DNA of 6,333 nt from Anaerolineaceae bacterium (GTDB lineage Bacteria; Chloroflexota; Anaerolineae; Anaerolineales; Anaerolineaceae). The position numbers were made by a program, and so were the translations under genes. The stretch is taken from positions 1 to 6,333 of the forward strand of contig DLXG01000103.1 of the NCBI GenBank assembly GCA_003448875.1, read 5' to 3'. The stretch's first letter is position 1. The number at the start of each line of letters is the position of its first letter. This document shows positions 6,297 to 6,333 of the stretch, in pieces. The notes beneath the pieces are model-generated. The model saw only the letters and a program-made list of their open reading frames with translations. It did no database searches and was not told the DNA's origin.

Positions 6297-6333
6297 GTAA
6301 AAATTCTGAATGTTAGTGCAAAGTAGTAAAGTC

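Noticed and set aside
6084..6326. Plus-strand open frame of 80 codons opposite rpmF.
   Set aside because: It is antisense to the L32 gene and its promoter, with no domain features; L32 is unmistakable on the other strand.

Overview
The window is a compact stretch of bacterial chromosome with six co-directional plus-strand genes facing one minus-strand gene. From the style of the proteins I infer a Chloroflexota bacterium, probably class Anaerolineae. The pointers are the histidine kinase with its 'HSSGKTKFKGGGPGLGL' ATP lid, the DapL-like aminotransferase, the long glycine-rich HflX, and an L32 starting 'MVPLPKRK'. Base composition looks balanced and uniform. No gene looks recently acquired, and there are no tRNA, rRNA, insertion sequence, phage or CRISPR signals. 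The taxonomic call is recognition only, without a database search.

Left part (2-1902): the 3' three-quarters of trmFO (folate/FAD-dependent tRNA m5U54 methyltransferase), cut by the window edge, overlaps by 4 nt the start of a membrane-anchored, secreted M28-family metalloenzyme. The catalytic motifs of the latter resemble glutaminyl cyclases as much as aminopeptidases. Middle part (1943-4382): a soluble sensor histidine kinase, with no response regulator beside it, overlaps a class I/II PLP aminotransferase by 14 nt. Right part (4386-5945): the ribosome-associated GTPase hflX follows 3 nt after the aminotransferase. After a further 9 nt comes a 68-residue protein with two membrane segments. 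A perfect 11-bp hairpin flanked by A and T tracts (5954-5981) ends this run and probably also terminates the gene coming from the other side.

The minus-strand gene is rpmF (ribosomal protein L32, four-cysteine zinc type). It has its own clear sigma70-type promoter and a good Shine-Dalgarno site.

Functionally the genes do not form one pathway. Three concern translation (trmFO, hflX, rpmF), one is extracytoplasmic protein processing, one is signalling and one is amino-acid metabolism. Tight spacing suggests co-transcription of at least hisKA kinase-aminotransferase-hflX-small membrane protein. I see no convincing previously undescribed system. The points most worth a second look are the glutaminyl-cyclase-like signature, the unclassified helical sensor region of the kinase with an internal 8-residue repeat, and the small membrane protein coupled to hflX.
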